Origin: JANXUR01 sp038229415
GTDB lineage: Bacteria; Acidobacteriota; Terriglobia; Terriglobales; Acidobacteriaceae
DNA: 64,000 nucleotides
NCBI GenBank assembly: GCA_038229415.1
Contig: JBBROM010000002.1
Location: 434,001-498,000, forward strand
Direction of reading: 5' to 3'
The position numbers and the translations under genes are program-made. The notes under the pieces were generated by a model. That model made no database searches. It saw only the letters and a list, made by a program, of their open reading frames with translations, and had not been told where the DNA came from. Shown in pieces: positions 15,658-24,284 of the stretch. Positions within the stretch are counted from its first letter, which is position 1. Every line of letters begins with the position of its first letter.

Positions 15658-16104
15658 ATGGTGGATTACTACGCAATTCTCGCTTCCTGCGCCGCTATTC
15701 GTACGGCGTATAACGGCCACGACATTCCACTTCTGCTGGCGCAATTTGCCCCGGAATTCACGCTGATCCCCGCTGGGGGAGCGACAACAGAGGGCGCGGC
15801 TGCGGCAGTCGCTTTGCAGGAACAAGCCCGTGCTCTGTTCGGACGCTACGAGGTGTATTGCGCCGAGTCTGTTCCCTACGTGACGCAACTACAAGGCACG
15901 GCGTGGGTGTGGGGACAGGAAAGATTCCAGCTGGTGGAGCGGGATACTGGAAGGCGATTCTGCGAGTGCTATCGCGTCACCAGGGTTTGGAAGCAGCGAC
16001 CGGATGGAGGTTGGAGGATTACGTTTCAGATGCATGAGCCGGATCCGCTGGGCACGGGGCAGTGGCAAGAGTCGGGACTGGAACAGGATGCAGGAATCGC
16101 GTAG
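15658..16104 (+). CDS. SnoaL/NTF2-like protein
   Basis: 148 residues with the cone-shaped NTF2-like pattern: an N-terminal helix followed by DIPLLLAQFAPEFTLIPAGG and later strands (TAWVWGQERF, YRVTRVWKQ, WRITFQMHEPD). Such proteins are often ligand-binding or isomerase-like; no catalytic residues can be assigned. GTG at 15661 is an alternative start. No operon partner is evident, and the anti-sigma gene downstream is convergent. Confidence 0.55.
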   Translation: MVDYYAILASCAAIRTAYNGHDIPLLLAQFAPEFTLIPAGGATTEGAAAAVALQEQARALFGRYEVYCAESVPYVTQLQGTAWVWGQERFQLVERDTGRRFCECYRVTRVWKQRPDGGWRITFQMHEPDPLGTGQWQESGLEQDAGIA

Positions 16105-16141
16105 AGTCGGCGCGGCCACCCAGTGGCGGCCGCATTCAGTG

Positions 16142-16402
16142 TTATGCCTTTTGCAGGTCAGCCTGCAGGCGCTTTTGCAGACGTTCGCTGAAGCCGACGG
16201 GCAATTCAAAGGTCTGTCCGTTGCTCACCAGCCGAATCAGGTTACGCGTTCCGTCGAAGATCGCGGTGCAATGGGCGCACTTGGCAAGATGCGCCTCGAT
16301 GCTAAGCCGCAACGCCGGGTTGATCTCATTCTCGATGTAGTCGGAGATCTCCTGGATCACGTCCAAACAGTTAATCTCGAAGATTTCGTTATTTTCGACC
16401 AT
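16142..16402 (-). CDS. Zinc-finger anti-sigma factor
   Basis: 86 residues with the zf-HC2 motif of ZAS anti-sigma factors: Cys12 region, EAHLAKCAHC near 37-46 (the H-x3-C-x2-C zinc site). There is no membrane helix, so it is a soluble form. It begins one base after the ECF sigma gene, the usual arrangement in which the anti-sigma sequesters its sigma factor and releases it on redox or envelope stress. Confidence 0.82.
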   Translation of the reverse strand: MVENNEIFEINCLDVIQEISDYIENEINPALRLSIEAHLAKCAHCTAIFDGTRNLIRLVSNGQTFELPVGFSERLQKRLQADLQKA

Positions 16403-16403
16403 G

Positions 16404-17096
16404 CTACCAGGGCCTCACTTTCTTCCAGTGTCCTTCGCCAAAGTTCCAGCCTCCGTCCAAACCCGGGGCCAGTGCGTCCCGCAACTGCAGCCTGGCGCGC
16501 AGCAGACGCGTCTTCACGGAAGCTTCCGTAATGCCCAGCGCATTAGCAGTTTCGGCGATGCTCATGTTCTGCACGTCGCGCAACACAAACACTTCGCGGT
16601 AAATCGCCCCTAGAGAATCTAGCGCCTTTTGGATAGCCTCCCGCAGCTGCTTGCGGTTTAGCTGCTCCGAAGGAATCTCGCGCCAGTCGGCAAAGTCCCG
16701 GGGGATGTACTCGCCTTCGTTGCTCTGCTTGCCTTCGTCAATCGATTCGTACAAATGCGGGCGATTCTTGCGCAGCTTCATGCGTGCTTCGTTGATGGCA
16801 ATCTGAATCAGCCAGGTGCTGAACTTGGACTCACGCCGAAAGCCCGCCAGATGCTGGAACGCCTTGACCATGGCTTCTTGTGCCGCATCTTCCGCGTCCG
16901 CTTCATTGCGCAGCACAGCGTAAGCTGCGCTGTATACGGCCCTCTCATAAGGGCGCACCAACGAATAGAAGAGATCCTTCTCACCGGCTACGATGCGCTC
17001 GATGATGGAACTCTCGGCTTGATTGGCGATGTTTGCGGCAGTTTCCAAAAGATCATCCTTCGCGGCGCAAGCAACTAGGTCATCCCCATCGTACAC
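16404..17096 (-). CDS. ECF-type RNA polymerase sigma factor
   Basis: 230 residues. Region 2 includes YSLVRPYERAVYSAAYAVL and DAAQEAMVKAFQ with the STWLIQIAINEAR core; region 4 includes LGAIYREVFVLRDVQNMSI and a helix-turn-helix with TEASVKTRLLRARL. An N-terminal extension of about 25 residues precedes region 2. It forms an operon with the anti-sigma factor (one-base gap). Divergent from a CPBP protease gene, whose promoter shares the 185-bp gap, so the protease might be a regulatory target or part of the release cascade. Confidence 0.92.
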   Translation of the reverse strand: MYDGDDLVACAAKDDLLETAANIANQAESSIIERIVAGEKDLFYSLVRPYERAVYSAAYAVLRNEADAEDAAQEAMVKAFQHLAGFRRESKFSTWLIQIAINEARMKLRKNRPHLYESIDEGKQSNEGEYIPRDFADWREIPSEQLNRKQLREAIQKALDSLGAIYREVFVLRDVQNMSIAETANALGITEASVKTRLLRARLQLRDALAPGLDGGWNFGEGHWKKVRPW

Positions 17097-17281
17097 TGGC
17101 TCGACCTTTGCTTAAAACAATCGCCGTTGTGCGAATCCGCGGTCCGAAACCCTCCTCAACGGTACGATGCGGCTGGGCCAGATATGTTACTTCGGGTCGA
17201 AAACCGCAGTTTCCACTCAAGGGTCAACGGCTGTGGACGATGAGCCATCAGAGTAGTAAATCAGAGGGCTGAATCAGGAAC

Positions 17282-18019
17282 ATGGCTATCGTCTCCATCA
17301 TTGCACGCCCCGCTTTCAACACACTGGGGCTGGCATCGGCCCCAGCCCCAGAACGCCCTTCTTTAGCAAGATATGGTTTGGCGTTGAAATGGCGGAGGCT
17401 CGAGTTCCTGATTTTCTTCGCCGGGATACCGGGGGCGATCCACCTGGGCTGGCTTCCTAACTGGCCAGTTCCCCTCCTGCTGATTCTCAGTGGCGTAGCG
17501 TGGATGGTGTTGCGGCGAGACCCGACCTTCGATCACGGTCAGCTTTGGAATATAGCCGGGATGCGGAGTGGGCTGGTGCCCGTGGTGGCACGGGCGCTGG
17601 CCCTGATAGCACTGCTCGGTTTGATCGTTTTTCTTTTCATGCCGAATCTGCTGTTCGTGCTGGTTAGACGTACGCCGTTGCTTTGGGCGTCGGTGATGGT
17701 CTTTTACCCAATCCTTTCGGTGTATCCGCAGGAATTCTTGTTCCGCGCGCTGTTATTCCACCGTTATCGTGCATTATTTTCCTCGGAAACCACGCTGATT
17801 CTTGCCAGCGCCTCCGTCTTTGGTTTGGCGCACATCATTTTTGGTGCGTGGATCTCCGTTGCGCTTACTTTTGTGGGAGGGTTGCTGTTTGCGCTGACTT
17901 ACGCACGTACCCGGTCATTGCTACTGGTCGCGATTGAGCATGCAGTGCTGGGCAATGCCATCTTCACGCTCGGGTTAGGCCAGTACTTTTCCCAGACGGG
18001 GCCGCACCTGTTTCGCTGA
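17282..18019 (+). CDS. CPBP family intramembrane metalloprotease (CAAX protease-like)
   Basis: 245 residues with about six to eight membrane helices. The CPBP motifs are YPQEFLFRALLFHRY near 155 (QE in place of the commoner EE), FGLAHIIFG near 180 and a third His in AIEHAVLGN near 218. In the family these residues activate water for intramembrane cleavage. The substrate is unknown. The Gln-for-Glu variant is common among CPBP members of this type and need not abolish activity. The ATG at 17282 is used. Confidence 0.82.
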   Translation: MAIVSIIARPAFNTLGLASAPAPERPSLARYGLALKWRRLEFLIFFAGIPGAIHLGWLPNWPVPLLLILSGVAWMVLRRDPTFDHGQLWNIAGMRSGLVPVVARALALIALLGLIVFLFMPNLLFVLVRRTPLLWASVMVFYPILSVYPQEFLFRALLFHRYRALFSSETTLILASASVFGLAHIIFGAWISVALTFVGGLLFALTYARTRSLLLVAIEHAVLGNAIFTLGLGQYFSQTGPHLFR

Positions 18020-18024
18020 GTACG

Positions 18025-18423
18025 CTACTTGAGGAACTTATCGCGGCGCTGCCAAGCGACGAATGAGGTCACCAGAAGCAGAACAATAGCGGCGGCGGGG
18101 TTGCCCCCCTCAAGATGCATTGTCATGTGGGCAATCACGGCGCCCACCATCACCACCGCCAACATGCCTGCTCCTGCCGTGGCGAAGGAGGGCACCAGCA
18201 TGAGTACCGCTCCGGCGACCTCCAGCATCCCTGCGAGATAGCGGAACCACTGGCCCATGCCGATCTCGCCGAACATGCGCACCGCGTTGTCGAAGCCGAC
18301 CAGTTTCTCTGCTCCAGTAATCAGGAAGACCAAGGCGGCGATGATCTGGAGTGCCCAGACCACGATATTCAATAATCGTGAAGCGGGCCGGAGTGGCCTC
18401 ACCGGGTTGATCATGGTTGCCAT
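18025..18423 (-). CDS. DoxX-like membrane protein
   Basis: 132 residues with four hydrophobic helices and the DoxX-like core ITGAEKLVGFDNAVRMFGEI and LAGMLEVAGAVLMLVP. It starts MATMINP; the second Met (three codons in) is an alternative. It lies 55 bp downstream of the DUF2252 gene on the same strand and may be co-transcribed. It is a different subfamily from the DoxX gene at 12080-12457. Confidence 0.8.
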   Translation of the reverse strand: MATMINPVRPLRPASRLLNIVVWALQIIAALVFLITGAEKLVGFDNAVRMFGEIGMGQWFRYLAGMLEVAGAVLMLVPSFATAGAGMLAVVMVGAVIAHMTMHLEGGNPAAAIVLLLVTSFVAWQRRDKFLK

Positions 18424-18478
18424 GGGCTGATTTTTCAAGGCTGGTACAAATTGTATCGTGAAGAAATCAAACAGGTGG

Positions 18479-19561
18479 TTACCGCTTTGAGACCCACCGT
18501 TGCCACTCTTCGGTGAGCTGAGCCGCCATCTGGCTGGCGCCATCGTACAGCCATTTCGCGGGCCGTTTCGCCAAGTCGTTGCGGATGTCCTTGGCCGCGG
18601 CGCGGCTCCCCAGATGAATGTTTGCCGTCTCCCATCCCATGGAATAGAGAATCTTGTACGCGTCGCTATCTCGTGGCAACTGAGCCAGATCAATACGCGA
18701 ATTGCTCGGCGAAAGTCGGCGCACCACCCATTGGCTGCCGATTTGCAGGAAGGGATCGGGGCACCGCACCGCTTCATTAACGATCTGGGAGTAGAAGCAA
18801 GAGCCATCTTTGAGGCCCTCTGCCCAAACATGAGCCGAAGGCAGAATCGCCTTGGCTTCGCGAGCCACCCGGCCACCGCACCAGTCTGCCACCCCCACCC
18901 AGCGCTCGCGTCCCAGGCTACCGACGCCCGCGATGCGGGGAGCAAAGCGCACCTTTAGCTCCTCCGAGGGCATGGCTTGCAGGATCGCGTTTTTGGCGGT
19001 GCCGCACTTTCGACCGGGAAACTTCGCATCCAGCACCTTGTCCATGTTGCGCCAGAACACTACAGGATCACGTTGGCCGCTTTCCGCGAGTTGGCGTAGG
19101 GAAGCATGATGTTCCCCCAGCACGAACGGCTCACCGCCATTTTGTAATGCGTCGCGATAGCCTTCCAGGATAGCCTCGGTGCTTTGGCTGGCTCGAATTG
19201 CTAGATGATCTTCACGCTCGGCGACTAGGGCACTGGTCGCCAGCCGCAGCAGGTCTGAGGTATAGGGTAGCCGCCACGCTTCGTCAAAATCATTGATGCC
19301 CCAGATCAACCGACCGTCAGAGTCGCGCCAGGTGCCAAAATTTTCCACGTGCAGGTCACCCACCGCCAGCACAAGGGGAGCCTTGGCAGCGGTTGGTGCC
19401 CAAGTTTTCCAGTGGTAGGCCCAGAGATAGTAGGACCCGCGGAAAAAAGGAAACAGACCGCCCTTCATACAGGTGTGCTTACTGCGCAGATCCTTTTCGA
19501 CGGGACGTATATGGGAACTCATCCACGTATCGTAGCTGCGGGTTGCCTGTTGCATATGCAT
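18479..19561 (-). CDS. DUF2252 family protein (kinase-like fold)
   Basis: 360 residues matching DUF2252: FFRGSYYLWAYHW near 40, a catalytic-loop-like LAVGDLHVENFGTW near 65-78 and INDFDEAWRLPY near 89-100 (resembling the D..N and DFD motifs of aminoglycoside-phosphotransferase-like kinases). The substrate is unknown. ATG at 19561 or two codons later. The gene precedes the DoxX-like gene on the same strand. Confidence 0.82.
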   Translation of the reverse strand: MHMQQATRSYDTWMSSHIRPVEKDLRSKHTCMKGGLFPFFRGSYYLWAYHWKTWAPTAAKAPLVLAVGDLHVENFGTWRDSDGRLIWGINDFDEAWRLPYTSDLLRLATSALVAEREDHLAIRASQSTEAILEGYRDALQNGGEPFVLGEHHASLRQLAESGQRDPVVFWRNMDKVLDAKFPGRKCGTAKNAILQAMPSEELKVRFAPRIAGVGSLGRERWVGVADWCGGRVAREAKAILPSAHVWAEGLKDGSCFYSQIVNEAVRCPDPFLQIGSQWVVRRLSPSNSRIDLAQLPRDSDAYKILYSMGWETANIHLGSRAAAKDIRNDLAKRPAKWLYDGASQMAAQLTEEWQRWVSKR

Positions 19562-19687
19562 GGGTGCCTGCCCAGGCCAGCGCGGTTATGCCTGTGACTG
19601 TAGGTATGCTGGCGCAACACCTAACCGCGAAAAGGTAGAACAATCGGGGGCTGGCGTCAAGTGTGTATTTCTTGACCACGCCGGGAT

Positions 19688-21748
19688 TCAACTGCCGTGG
19701 CGGTTAATGCCGAGCTTTCGAATCTTGTATTGCAGCGTAGTTCGTTTGAGGCCAAGCTTCTTCGCGGCACCGTGCGGGCCAGCGATCACGCCCTGAGTCT
19801 CGCGGAGCACCCGCTCAATATGCTCGCGTTCGGCTTCCTCCAGGGTGGCCGAAGCAGCTTCCATGTCACCCTGACCCAAATCGTTGGAGGACAACTCCAG
19901 TACATCGCCCGTGGAGAGAATGACGGCGCGCTCGATGAGGTTTTCCAGTTCGCGAACGTTGCCGGGCCAATGCCACGCCCGGAGTGCCTGGAGCGTGGAG
20001 GCAGCGATGCGTGTGACGCTCTTGCCCATCTCGCGCCGATAGCGCTCCATGAACCGGTAAGCCAGGGGCTCAATGCTCTCCAGGCGCTCACGTAAAGGAG
20101 GCACGCGAATTGGGAATACATTCAGGCGATAGAACAGATCGCTGCGGAACTCCCGGTTCTCCACCATGGTGGAGAGATCGCGGTTGGTGGCAGCGATGAG
20201 CCGGATGTCCACGTGTTGTGTGCGGACGCTGCCCAGTCGCTCAAACTCATTCTCCTGCAGGGCGCGCAGCAACTTGGGCTGAATTTCGAGGGGAATGTCG
20301 CCGACTTCGTCCAGGAACAAGGTGCCTTCGTGCGCCAATTCCATGCGACCGACCTTGCGGTTGACGGCACCGGTGAACGACCCCTTTTCATGGCCGAAAA
20401 GATCGCTTTCCAGCAACCCGGTGGGAATGGCCGCGCAGTTCAGTTTTACCAAGGTGTGGTTTGCCCGCCGGCTTAACCGATGGATAAGCCGCGCGATCAG
20501 TTCCTTGCCCGTGCCCGTTTCGCCGAGGATGAGAACAGTCGCGTTGGTAGCGGCCACGATGGAGGCCTGTTCGATTGTCCGGGTGAACTCTCGGCTGGTT
20601 ACTACCATGTCATCCGGCGGAGTTTGGGAGAGTTCCCGCTCTTCTTCCAGGTAGCGTTTTTCAGCGAGGAGCCGCTGGCTGGAGGCGCGCAACTCATCAT
20701 AGGCGAGGCCGTTACGAAGGCTGACGGCGATTTGGTGAGCGGCGCGACGAAACCAGGAAAGATCGGCGTCGCGAAAGGCGGCCAGTTTACGGCTCGCCAC
20801 ACCGATTGCTCCCAGACACTCGTCCTCGTAGAGCATCGGCAGGTAACAGACAGACTGGATTCCCATCTGCTCCCGCATCATCTCGGTCCGGTGGCCCACT
20901 GGCGGACCATTGCGGATGTCGTCCAGCAGCAGGGGAGCTCGGTGCTCAATTACCCAACCGTGGTACGACTCACGGAGCTGTACCTCCTCGCTGGTCACCA
21001 GCCGCTTTTCTGGTTTTGGCGACGTGTACATGCGGACGTGAACGGTCGGCTCGTCGCGGCGGCGCATGCCAAGGCTGTAATAGTCCGACTCGGGCAAGAT
21101 CTGGTGCAAGTGATCCGCCACGATCGGGCCATACTCCGCAAGTCTCCGGCTCGCCACCAGCCGGTTGTTCAGTTCCAGCAGCGACTCCAAGCCATTGGCA
21201 AAAGATCCGCGATTATCGGTGAGCGCTGCTATCAGTTGGGCGACCAGATCGGAAACATTGGATGCGATGGATTCAAGCCGCTGCCCCTCCTCGTCCTGGT
21301 AGGGAACCGGACTGGCGCTGCTCACCACTAAACGGGCGATTTGCTGACCTTCACGGTAAATCGGCGTGCTCATGATGGAGGCCGCCCCTACCAGCCTCAT
21401 CATCTCAAGGATGGGAGGAAACGCATGGGCTTCTTGCCGGGCCATCACGCGTGTGACTGGCATCGCGTAGATATCGGGTTCCTTTAATTCATTCAGGAGC
21501 AGAGCCGGAACCTTGCCTACTGTGGAGCCACCGAGCTGGTATGCCACCTGTAGAAAGCTGGGCCGGGAAGGGTCGCGGAACAGGATGCCCAGTCCGTCGT
21601 AAGCGATTACGTTATCCACGTGCGCGGCCAAGCGCGCCAAGACCGATTTGACGCGAAAGGCACTTGCCGGGTGAGCGTTAAGCTCTTTGGGCCGCGGCAA
21701 CAAGAACGGTTCGGGAGTCAGGTGACGCGACTCTAGACTGCTTTCCAT
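19688..21748 (-). CDS. Sigma-54-dependent activator with two GAF-type sensor domains
   Basis: 686 residues: GAF-like sensor regions at about 30-175 and 190-350, a short coiled linker, a sigma-54 AAA+ domain with Walker A GETGTGKE at 409-416, the sigma-54 contact loop GSFTGA at 456-461 (canonical GAFTGA, one common substitution), FLDEVGD as Walker B, and a Fis-type helix-turn-helix in the last 35 residues (GAAKKLGLKRTTLQYKI). There is no receiver domain, so the signal is probably a bound small molecule as in FhlA/NorR. GAGAGGG precedes the ATG. Its target genes are not obvious: no sigma-54 promoter was found in the neighbouring gaps by eye. Confidence 0.9.
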   Translation of the reverse strand: MESSLESRHLTPEPFLLPRPKELNAHPASAFRVKSVLARLAAHVDNVIAYDGLGILFRDPSRPSFLQVAYQLGGSTVGKVPALLLNELKEPDIYAMPVTRVMARQEAHAFPPILEMMRLVGAASIMSTPIYREGQQIARLVVSSASPVPYQDEEGQRLESIASNVSDLVAQLIAALTDNRGSFANGLESLLELNNRLVASRRLAEYGPIVADHLHQILPESDYYSLGMRRRDEPTVHVRMYTSPKPEKRLVTSEEVQLRESYHGWVIEHRAPLLLDDIRNGPPVGHRTEMMREQMGIQSVCYLPMLYEDECLGAIGVASRKLAAFRDADLSWFRRAAHQIAVSLRNGLAYDELRASSQRLLAEKRYLEEERELSQTPPDDMVVTSREFTRTIEQASIVAATNATVLILGETGTGKELIARLIHRLSRRANHTLVKLNCAAIPTGLLESDLFGHEKGSFTGAVNRKVGRMELAHEGTLFLDEVGDIPLEIQPKLLRALQENEFERLGSVRTQHVDIRLIAATNRDLSTMVENREFRSDLFYRLNVFPIRVPPLRERLESIEPLAYRFMERYRREMGKSVTRIAASTLQALRAWHWPGNVRELENLIERAVILSTGDVLELSSNDLGQGDMEAASATLEEAEREHIERVLRETQGVIAGPHGAAKKLGLKRTTLQYKIRKLGINRHGS

Positions 21749-21830
21749 ATCCCTCTCATCGGTTGTCAGGTAAACCTGTTGGGAGCTAGTGATACCTTAA
21801 GTTGCGGATTTCCATTCAGAAGTTTCCAAA

Positions 21831-21848
21831 TGTTCTAGAATCAGAACA
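21831..21848. promoter_or_regulatory. Inverted repeat upstream of the sigma-54 activator gene
   Basis: TGTTCT and AGAACA flank a six-base spacer AGAATC, 83 bp upstream of the activator start. The spacing suits a dimeric regulator, possibly the activator itself, but no protein can be assigned. Confidence 0.3.
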
Positions 21849-21943
21849 AGAGATGCAATCCGGGCTGTAGTAAAAGTTCATTTAAATGCAATAGGAAGTT
21901 CGGCTTACAAGACTTCCCAAAACAGGAATCGCCGTTTTGCCCG

Positions 21944-21963
21944 TACTTACTTGCAAGTAAGTA
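21944..21963. promoter_or_regulatory. Perfect 20-bp palindrome, TetR-type operator candidate
   Basis: TACTTACTTGCAAGTAAGTA is its own reverse complement over all 20 bases. It lies 50 bp before the ATG of the PLP-dependent dehydratase gene, where it could overlap the promoter. Uninterrupted palindromes of this kind are typical TetR-family operators. No TetR-type gene is in the window. Confidence 0.55.
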
Positions 21964-22013
21964 TCTTCGTATGCTTTTAGCGATGGCTTCCAGATCCGGT
22001 CAATTTAGGTTTT

Positions 22014-23018
22014 ATGGTTTCTTTGACAGATATTCGTCTCGCTGCTACCCGCATAACTCCTGTGGTAATGCAGACACAACTAGTGCCGTTCCCTGGGTCA
22101 GGCAACTACGCGCGAGTTCCGGGCGCGTCGTTATTACTGAAAGCGGAGAATCAGCAACCGATCGGGTCGTTTAAGCTGCGTGGAGCGTATAACAAGCTGG
22201 CATCCCTTACTGCGGAACAAAGGCGCGCAGGGGTAATTGCCTACTCCAGCGGCAACCATGCGCAGGGTGTGGCTTATGCGGCGCGTGCGCTAGGCATCCG
22301 CGCCATCATTGTTATGCCCGACAATGCCCCGACCGTGAAGTTACGGGGTACGGCGGCGCTGGGTGCGGAGGTTATTACAGTCAGTACAGGCAGCGAAGAG
22401 CGTCGGCTGAAAGCGGAGGCCATGGCGCGGGAGTTCGGATATGTGCTGGTGCCACCTTATAACGACGAGCAGATTGTGGCTGGGGCGGGCACGGTGGGGC
22501 TGGAGATTGTGGAGCAACTACCCACAGTGGAGACGATTCTGGTTCCCGTGGGTGGAGGAGGTTTGTTGAGCGGCGTCGCAGTTGCGGCGAAACAGCGCGC
22601 GGCAGAATTGGGGCGCACCATCCATGTGATTGGCGTGGAACCGGAGCTGGCGGCCGATGCCCAGGCTTCATTTAGGGCAGGCAAGATCGTCAAGCTATCG
22701 GGCACCGACACGTCACGCACCATTGCCGATGGGCTGCGGACCCAGAGTGTTGGCGATATTACCTTCCCGCATATTCGCGCCTATGTGGACGACATAATTA
22801 CGGTGAGCGAAGAGGAGATTCGCGAGGCGGTGCGACGAGTGGCGGCCAGCACCACGATTGTGCCGGAGCCGAGCGGCGCGGTCGCCGTGGCAGGCTATCT
22901 GTTCCATCAGAAGGAGCTGCCGCCGACGCAGTGGAATGTGGCCGTGGTGACTGGCGCCAATGTTGAGCCCGGGCTTTTAGCCGAAATATTGGCGGGTAGT
23001 GCGGCTGTGCACTCCTAA
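22014..23018 (+). CDS. PLP-dependent threonine/serine dehydratase-like enzyme
   Basis: 334 residues of the fold-type II PLP family. The Schiff-base lysine is in SFKLRGAYN near residue 53, SSGNHAQGVA near 80 binds the substrate carboxylate, and the glycine loop VGGGGLL near 180 binds PLP phosphate. There is no C-terminal ACT domain, so it resembles catabolic threonine ammonia-lyases or serine racemases rather than the feedback-regulated biosynthetic IlvA. The reaction would be Thr to 2-oxobutanoate or Ser to pyruvate, both with ammonia release. A perfect palindrome precedes the gene, so it may be inducible. Confidence 0.87.
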   Translation: MVSLTDIRLAATRITPVVMQTQLVPFPGSGNYARVPGASLLLKAENQQPIGSFKLRGAYNKLASLTAEQRRAGVIAYSSGNHAQGVAYAARALGIRAIIVMPDNAPTVKLRGTAALGAEVITVSTGSEERRLKAEAMAREFGYVLVPPYNDEQIVAGAGTVGLEIVEQLPTVETILVPVGGGGLLSGVAVAAKQRAAELGRTIHVIGVEPELAADAQASFRAGKIVKLSGTDTSRTIADGLRTQSVGDITFPHIRAYVDDIITVSEEEIREAVRRVAASTTIVPEPSGAVAVAGYLFHQKELPPTQWNVAVVTGANVEPGLLAEILAGSAAVHS

Positions 23019-23139
23019 AAGAACGTGGTGGACGCGCATTTCTGGCGCGGGCATTACAATTTTCAAATAGTCAGAATGTTTACGGATGAAATGCATTTCT
23101 TGCCCTGCATGCATTCCCGTCACAATTCAGAGGTGTGCC

Positions 23140-24126
23140 TTGTTCTCCAGACTCTTGCCCAACCGAGCTTCTTTCCAGAGACTCAGCTTTCCGTTCATGC
23201 TTCTGCTCATAGGCGTTGCGATGTTCGCTACGGTACCGTGCGCTGCCGCCGCGGCTCTGCCGAGTGTGGATCGCGGCATTACGATTCGCGAAGCGCTGAT
23301 CTATGTTGCTCCGGACGCGACTTCCACTCAGCTCGGGTTTCTGGATCGTGGACGCGAAGTGGTGGTGCTGGAAAGCTCCAAGGGATTTCTGCATGTGAGC
23401 GCGGATGTGACCGAAGAGCGCACTCTCACAGGCTGGGTTTTGGAGAAGGGTGTGATTCGCACCAGTACTCCCGACGGCGACAAGATTGTGTTCGGCGAAG
23501 CGGTGGATTCGGAAGCGGAAGCGTCGCGTACACATGGGCGCAAGGGTGCAGACAAGGATTGTCTGCGCTTGTATGCACTGATGGCGGAGTACTTTCCGCA
23601 GTCTTCGCTGGCCGGAGAGGCATTGTACCGGTCAGCGGATATTCGCTGGCAGCTCGACAAGTTCGACGTGCAATCGCGGCCTTCCGCCAAGGAGCGTGAC
23701 GCTTACTTGCGTGGCGAGATTGATGAAGAGCATATGCGGCAGGTGATGAAGAAGTTTCCCGGCACCAAGTGGGCCGACAAAGCTGCCTTCCACCTGATTG
23801 ACAACAAAATTTGCGGCGACTGGGTGGGAGCATCGAAGTGTCCGGAAAAGGAAGCGGCACTGTACGAGCACTATGTGGAGGATCGGCCACAGTCGCCGGA
23901 TGCGCCAGAAGCGCTCTATAACGCGGCATGGCGACGCTCGGCCCTGATTGAGATTTACAAGACGGAAGCCAATCAGAAGAAGTCGGCGGACGCGCGGGCG
24001 GATGCACTAGTTCTCTGCAGGAAGATCACGACCAGCTTTCCGGTCAGCGACTTCGCCCCGCGCGCGACTCGGCTCGCCTACATGGTGGAGCATGGAATCC
24101 CGACGTGGGGGAATACGCGGGAATAG
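23140..24126 (+). CDS. Secreted SH3-domain and tetratricopeptide-like protein
   Basis: 328 residues from a TTG at 23140, chosen because AGAGGTG lies just upstream and a signal sequence then sits near the N-terminus (FMLLLIGVAMFATVPCAAAA); an ATG at 23086 would add 18 residues rich in Cys. After the signal comes a bacterial SH3-like domain (about 45-110: GITIREALIYVAP, FLHVSAD, GWVLEKGV), then helical repeats with YFPQSSLAGEALYR and RPQSPDAPEALYNAAW, like BamD/YbgF-type periplasmic TPRs. A scaffold role at the envelope is likely; no partner is identified. Confidence 0.7.
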   Translation: MFSRLLPNRASFQRLSFPFMLLLIGVAMFATVPCAAAAALPSVDRGITIREALIYVAPDATSTQLGFLDRGREVVVLESSKGFLHVSADVTEERTLTGWVLEKGVIRTSTPDGDKIVFGEAVDSEAEASRTHGRKGADKDCLRLYALMAEYFPQSSLAGEALYRSADIRWQLDKFDVQSRPSAKERDAYLRGEIDEEHMRQVMKKFPGTKWADKAAFHLIDNKICGDWVGASKCPEKEAALYEHYVEDRPQSPDAPEALYNAAWRRSALIEIYKTEANQKKSADARADALVLCRKITTSFPVSDFAPRATRLAYMVEHGIPTWGNTRE

Positions 24127-24284
24127 TTGGTGCTCATTTCACGGGGTTCGGCCTCCTGTTCTTGATGCGTGTTCACAGTTCGTAAACCTTGGCGGCGTCC
24201 GCGGCTGCTAAACTCAACTTTTACAGAGTATGGTTCGCGTGATTGAGCACTGCGCCGGTGAGACGCGGTACAAGGGGAGACACC

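Noticed and set aside
24190..24284. Possible structured leader before uppP
   Set aside because: Some short complementary segments are visible, but no known riboswitch class and no terminator hairpin could be supported by eye.
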